9,828 bases of DNA, from assembly GCA_937916485.1 (NCBI GenBank), contig CALFSV010000290.1:1-9828 (forward strand). Direction: 5' to 3'. The translations under genes and the position numbers were made by a program. The notes under the pieces were generated by a model that worked only from the letters and a program-made list of their open reading frames with translations, did not search any database and was not told the origin of the DNA. The stretch comes from an uncultured Paracoccaceae bacterium (GTDB lineage Bacteria; Pseudomonadota; Alphaproteobacteria; Rhodobacterales; Rhodobacteraceae). Of this stretch, positions 6,830 through 9,828 are shown one piece after another. Position 1 is the first letter of the stretch, and each line of letters starts with the position of its first letter.

Positions 6830-7993
6830 ATGAAAGACCTGACATCCTTTGACGACTACGAAGTTGGCTATGATATCCCCGCCAAACCCGGCATGGTTGA
6901 GGCCGATATCCAGACACCCTGCCTCGTGCTGGATCTGGACGCGCTTGAGCGGAACATCAAAAAGATGGGAGATTATGCCCGAGCCCACGGCATGCGCCAC
7001 CGTGTCCACGGCAAAATGCACAAATCTGTCGATGTAGCCAAGCTGCAGGAAGAACTGGGCGGCGCTGTTGGCGTTTGCTGCCAGAAAGTGTCAGAGGCCG
7101 AAGTGTTCGCACGCGGCGGTATCAAGGACGTCATGGTGTCCAATCAAGTAACCGCCCCCAACAAGATCGACCGTCTGGCCCGCCTGCCCAAACTGGGTGC
7201 ACGTGCGCTGTGCTGTGTCGATGATCCGGCAAACGTGGCCGATCTATCAGCGGCAGTTGTCAAGCATGGCACCCAGATCGAATGCCTCGTGGAAATCGAC
7301 TGTGGCGCGGGCCGTTGCGGCGTGACAACCACGCAGGACGTCGTGAACATCGCCAAAATGATCGACGCGGCAGAGGGCCTCAAGTTCGCAGGTATCCAAG
7401 CGTATCAGGGCGCGATGCAGCACCTTGACGACTACACCGAACGCCAGGCAAAAACACAAATCGCCATCGACATGGTCAAAGACGCCATCGCTGGCCTGAA
7501 GTCCAACGGGCTTGAGTGCGACATCGTCGGCGGCGGCGGCACCGGCTCTTACTACTTTGAAAGCAACTCGGGCGTGTTCAACGAACTGCAGTGCGGCTCA
7601 TACGCGTTCATGGATGCTGATTATGGTCGTATCCTCGACAAGGATGGCAACCGGATCGACAAAGGTGAGTGGGAGAATGCGCTGTTCCTCCTGACCACTG
7701 TGATGTCCCACGCCAAGGCTGACAAAGCCATCGTTGATGCGGGCCTCAAGGCGCAGTCGGTCGATAGCGGTCTGCCCACAGTCTATGGCCCTGACGATGT
7801 TGAATATGTCAAATGCTCGGACGAACATGGCGTGGTCATGGACACGGGTGGCGTTCTGAAAGTGAACGACAAGCTGAAGCTCGTGCCCGGCCACTGCGAC
7901 CCAACCTGCAACGTGCATGACTGGTATGTCGGCGTGCGCGACGGCAAGGTTGAATGCGTCTGGCCTGTTTCGGCACGCGGCAAAGCCTATTGA
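6830..7993 (+). CDS. bhcC: beta-hydroxyaspartate aldolase (D-threonine aldolase family)
   Basis: BhcC is a metal-dependent fold-type III PLP aldolase. It condenses glycine with glyoxylate to (2R,3S)-beta-hydroxyaspartate, the carbon-carbon bond-forming step of the cycle. The ATG at 6830 is preferred to an in-frame TTG at 6812 because GGAG lies 7 bases before it. This gives 387 residues. Landmarks are DIQTPCLVLDLDALERN at the start of the alanine-racemase-like barrel, HGKMHKS with the Schiff-base Lys62, IQAYQG at 189-194, the glycine-rich phosphate site VGGGGTGSYY at 233-242, and PGHCDPTCN with His355 and Asp357 as divalent-metal ligands. D-threonine or D-serine metabolism would be the alternative for an isolated homologue. 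Its place between bhcB and bhcD makes BhcC the firm choice. Confidence 0.93.
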   Translation: MKDLTSFDDYEVGYDIPAKPGMVEADIQTPCLVLDLDALERNIKKMGDYARAHGMRHRVHGKMHKSVDVAKLQEELGGAVGVCCQKVSEAEVFARGGIKDVMVSNQVTAPNKIDRLARLPKLGARALCCVDDPANVADLSAAVVKHGTQIECLVEIDCGAGRCGVTTTQDVVNIAKMIDAAEGLKFAGIQAYQGAMQHLDDYTERQAKTQIAIDMVKDAIAGLKSNGLECDIVGGGGTGSYYFESNSGVFNELQCGSYAFMDADYGRILDKDGNRIDKGEWENALFLLTTVMSHAKADKAIVDAGLKAQSVDSGLPTVYGPDDVEYVKCSDEHGVVMDTGGVLKVNDKLKLVPGHCDPTCNVHDWYVGVRDGKVECVWPVSARGKAY

Positions 7994-8000
7994 TCGAACG

Positions 8001-8028
8001 GCTCTGGCGGCCAAAGGGCGGCCAGAGC
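8001..8028 (+). promoter_or_regulatory. stem-loop between bhcC and bhcD
   Basis: GCTCTGGC (8001-8008) and GCCAGAGC (8021-8028) pair perfectly. After one G-G mismatch a further 3 G-C pairs close on an AAAG loop. The hairpin starts 7 bases after the bhcC stop and ends 35 bases before bhcD. There is no T-run, so it more likely acts as an mRNA stability or attenuation element than as a full terminator. Confidence 0.6.
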
Positions 8029-8063
8029 ATACCAAAGTTGCATACCATTCAAGGAAATTACCC

Positions 8064-9029
8064 ATGCTGATAGTGCCCGAACGCGAGATTGCCGCCCTCA
8101 TGACCCGTGACGCGGCCTTTGACGCTGTCGAAAGTGTCTTTGCCGCGATGGCGTCAAAAGACGCCTACAACTTTCCCGTCATCCGCGAAGCGATTGGCCA
8201 CGAAGACGCACTTTATGGCTTCAAAGGTGGTTTCGATCAGGCTGGCATGACACTGGGCCTCAAGGCGGGCGGCTACTGGCCCCACAACCTTGAAAAGCAT
8301 GGTGCGATCAACCATCAGTCCACGATTTTTCTGTTTGATCCCGACACCGGCATGGTCCGGGCCATGGTGGGCGGCAACCTTTTGACAGCATTGCGCACGG
8401 CTGCGGCGTCTTCGGTGTCGATCAAACATCTGGCCCGTAAAGACGCCAAGGTCATGGGCATGGTCGGCGCAGGCCACCAGGCCACATTCCAGTTGCGCGC
8501 CGCCCTTGAGCAGCGTGAATTCGAGAAAGTCATCGGGTGGAACTACCACCCCGAAATGCTGCCCAATATCGAGAAGATCGCCAATGAAGCCGGGCTGCCC
8601 TTTGAAGCGGTCCCCCTCGAGCGCATGACCGAGGCCGATGTCGTGATTTCGATCACCTCGACCTTCGCCCCCTCCATCATGGCCGATCACATCGCGCCCG
8701 GTACGCATATTGCCTGCATGGGCACCGACACCAAAGGCAAACAAGAGGTCGAAGCCGCCTTGCTCGCGCGTGCCACCGTTTTCACTGACGAAGTGGCCCA
8801 ATCCATAAGCATTGGTGAAGCGCAGCATGCGGTCGGCGCCGGGATGATTGAGGAGAGCGACGTGCATCAGTTGGGCGCCGTGATCAATGGAACCCATAAG
8901 GGCCGGAGTTCAGATGCCGAGATCACTCTGTTTGATGGGACCGGCGTTGGCCTGCAAGACCTCGCCGTCGCTGCAAGTGTTGTCGATCTGGCCGTCAAAA
9001 ACGGCGTCGCGATTGAGGTTGACTTCTAG
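8064..9029 (+). CDS. bhcD: iminosuccinate reductase (ornithine cyclodeaminase/mu-crystallin family)
   Basis: BhcD reduces iminosuccinate with a nicotinamide cofactor to L-aspartate, regenerating the amino donor for BhcA and closing the cycle. The ATG at 8064 is preceded at 7 bases by AAGGAA. Upstream in-frame codons reach back into bhcC and through the hairpin, so a longer start is unlikely. The 321 residues show the family pattern: GLKAGGY with Lys67 near the substrate, TALRTAA with Arg111, the Rossmann motif MGMVGAGHQA (Gly132, Gly135, Gly137), ISITST near 195-200, GTDTKGKQE with Asp222 at the catalytic position, and FDGTGVGLQD near the C terminus. EutC, alanine dehydrogenase or ornithine cyclodeaminase are relatives. 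The operon context decides for BhcD. Confidence 0.92.
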   Translation: MLIVPEREIAALMTRDAAFDAVESVFAAMASKDAYNFPVIREAIGHEDALYGFKGGFDQAGMTLGLKAGGYWPHNLEKHGAINHQSTIFLFDPDTGMVRAMVGGNLLTALRTAAASSVSIKHLARKDAKVMGMVGAGHQATFQLRAALEQREFEKVIGWNYHPEMLPNIEKIANEAGLPFEAVPLERMTEADVVISITSTFAPSIMADHIAPGTHIACMGTDTKGKQEVEAALLARATVFTDEVAQSISIGEAQHAVGAGMIEESDVHQLGAVINGTHKGRSSDAEITLFDGTGVGLQDLAVAASVVDLAVKNGVAIEVDF

Positions 9030-9062
9030 CGGCCACACCGATGCTTGGGCAATGATGCTGCA

Positions 9063-9116
9063 GTCGCCGAACAGTAATTCGTTCAGGCGACACATGCGGC
9101 AGGGTTTGTGTTGCCG
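9063..9116 (+). terminator. tandem hairpins downstream of bhcD, candidate operon end
   Basis: GTCGCC-GAAC (9063-9072) pairs with GTTC-a-GGCGAC (9081-9091), a 10-bp stem with one bulged A and an 8-base loop, beginning 34 bases after the bhcD stop. A second 5-bp stem, CGGCA/TGCCG (9097-9101 with 9112-9116), follows directly. No strong U-tract is present, so termination or 3'-end protection is inferred from position and pairing. Confidence 0.45.
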
Positions 9117-9252
9117 AGGGCTGTGCTAAGACATGTCCGCCTGAATGGCTGACACGCGCGGTATCGCTGACCCTCGAAAACCGTCAACACCTGCTTTGGT
9201 TTGGAACGGGCATCCCAGCGGCGTTAGTAGCAGCAGCGCCCAGAGGCCTGAA

Positions 9253-9388
9253 CAAGGATGACGGCGCAATCCACTCACCCAACGAGAAATACGACATGGA
9301 GAGCTATCCCAAAGGGACGCGCCGGTGGGCGCGGATTTTGGGGCGATTGAGTGAGTTGGGGGAGCACATTCTCTGGCGGTTACGGTGA
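9253..9388 (+). pseudogene. remnant of an M20 dipeptidase 3' end
   Basis: Bases 9253-9363 align with 2961-3072, the C-terminal coding end of the intact M20 gene. In the same frame they encode KDDGAIHSPNEKYDMES and then KGTRRWARIL, retaining the zinc-ligand His of AIHSPNE. A one-base deletion near the end shifts the original stop out of frame, so the frame runs on to a TGA at 9386-9388. Everything upstream of the equivalent of codon ~428 is absent: the bases before 9253 show no similarity to the M20 gene. It has no start and cannot make a peptidase. It is a relic of a duplication or of a second M20 gene replaced by other DNA. Confidence 0.8.
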
Positions 9389-9413
9389 CGCATGACGCAT
9401 GACGCATGACGCA
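9386..9413. repeat. four perfect copies of the 7-mer TGACGCA
   Basis: TGACGCA is repeated head-to-tail four times without a mismatch. It lies directly after the M20 remnant and just before the sequence that resembles the spacer downstream of the intact M20 gene. This is a small slippage-prone tandem repeat, not a CRISPR array. Confidence 0.95.
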
Positions 9414-9687
9414 GCGAATGGCGGCTGTGAGCCCAACCCGGAAGTGCTCCGGCATGTACGTTCGCATATGCAGCGACAAAATGGACAAAAGCCATCAGCT
9501 GCATCGCAGCAAGAAAAGTGGCTGTGGGATGTAGGCGCAGCGAAATCTGAACAGCCCGGGCGCGCGTTGCGGACGAAGCTGTCCTTCTTCAAGAGCTCTG
9601 CTTTTGGGTTGGATCCGTTTTCACAGATTTCTCGTCAAACTCTAAAACAGATTAGCCAGACAGATTTTTTGAACTGTCCAAGCATAA

Positions 9688-9828
9688 TTACGACCTGAAC
9701 CGGTCGCGTTCCTCACAGATAAAAGAACGAAACCCGACAAACTCTGGGCTGTCATTCGGAGTCCACTTACCATGGGGTACCTCTATAAATTGCGCGGATC
9801 TTTGCGCTGCGGTATGATTGAGCATTGA
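9688..9828 (-). CDS. possible 3' end of an unidentified gene entering from the right edge
   Basis: On the minus strand a frame is open from the window edge to a TAA at 9690-9688. From an ATG at 9825 it reads 45 residues, ending FIEVPHGKWTPNDSPEFVG and then FRSFICEERDRFRS. The composition looks protein-like, but I recognise no family. It may be the C terminus of a longer gene outside the window or chance. Confidence 0.25.
   Translation of the reverse strand, partial: SMLNHTAAQRSAQFIEVPHGKWTPNDSPEFVGFRSFICEERDRFRS

Larger units (their letters stand above)
9030..9687. other. about 660 bases without a supported gene
   Basis: After bhcD the region contains the hairpin pair (9063-9116), about 130 bases in which I see nothing, the M20 3' remnant (9253-9388), a 7-bp tandem repeat (9386-9413) and a repeat-like stretch resembling the DNA after the intact M20 gene (to ~9478). 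From about 9560 the sequence becomes A/T-richer. Open frames here (for example 9399-9698, plus) begin inside the tandem repeat and have no recognisable family character. Confidence 0.55.

Noticed and set aside
7917..8063. Long in-frame N-terminal extension of bhcD
   Set aside because: It overlaps bhcC and the intergenic hairpin. The family N terminus begins at MLIVPERE, with AAGGAA 7 bases before that ATG.
8154..8897. Minus-strand open frame of 247 codons opposite bhcD
   Set aside because: Antisense shadow of the well-supported bhcD gene. The peptide is His/Gly-rich without recognisable domains.
4580..9029. Ectoine/hydroxyectoine utilisation operon (EutB/EutC-like dehydratase and cyclodeaminase)
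   Set aside because: BhcB and BhcD resemble EutB and EutC. However, the glyoxylate-type aminotransferase and D-threonine-aldolase-type enzyme, plus the IclR regulator, match the BHAC arrangement, and no doe hydrolase or transporter genes are present.
200..9029. Functional link between hemA (glycine consumer) and the glycine-producing bhc genes
   Set aside because: The genes are separated by the M20 gene and spacers, oppositely oriented, and have distinct regulatory sites. The shared metabolite alone is not evidence.
9386..9413. CRISPR-like repeats
   Set aside because: The units are 7 bp and contiguous with no spacers, so this is a simple tandem repeat.
9399..9698. Plus-strand 99-codon frame
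   Set aside because: It starts inside the tandem repeat, crosses the repeat-like spacer, has no ribosome binding site and shows no family resemblance.

Overview
The window looks like chromosomal DNA of a marine alphaproteobacterium of the order Rhodobacterales (Roseobacter group). Three things suggest this: a C4-pathway 5-aminolevulinate synthase (hemA) with an FNR/FnrL-type box upstream, an M20 dipeptidase of the kind common in this group, and a complete beta-hydroxyaspartate cycle (BHAC) cluster. The assignment rests on gene content and protein style, because no database search could be run.

Layout: (1) 1-91, minus strand: the first 30 codons of a gene leaving the left edge, probably a RodZ-like helix-turn-helix protein. 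(2) 200-1447, minus: hemA, complete, with a GTG start. (3) 1448-1680: divergent regulatory region with a perfect-core FNR box (1589-1602). Its spacing fits activation of hemA. (4) 1681-3063, plus: M20 metallodipeptidase. (5) 3064-3568: 505 bases without a convincing gene, containing palindromes and a candidate terminator for bhcR. (6) 3569-9029: the BHAC module, with bhcR (IclR family, minus) divergent from bhcA-bhcB-bhcC-bhcD (plus). (7) 9030-9828: mostly non-coding. It holds a hairpin pair after bhcD, a diverged partial copy of the 3' end of the M20 gene, a 7-bp tandem repeat, and a possible 3' fragment of a gene entering from the right edge.

Functional logic of the bhc genes (known from Paracoccus denitrificans and related marine proteobacteria): BhcA aminates glyoxylate to glycine using aspartate. 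BhcC condenses glycine with a second glyoxylate to beta-hydroxyaspartate. BhcB dehydrates this to iminosuccinate, and BhcD reduces iminosuccinate back to aspartate. The net result is two glyoxylate converted to one oxaloacetate without loss of CO2, which allows growth on glycolate or glyoxylate. BhcR is the local regulator. The bhcR-bhcA intergenic region holds two 15-bp IclR-like palindromes, and the outer arms also form a perfect 14-bp inverted repeat. One palindrome overlaps a good candidate bhcR promoter and the other lies just upstream of bhcA.

The pathway is already described. The less expected signals are the operator architecture, an AT-hook-like RGRP motif at the N terminus of BhcR, a stem-loop between bhcC and bhcD, and the truncated M20 copy that together with the intact M20 gene brackets the bhc module. 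That bracketing suggests the module arrived by insertion or recombination.
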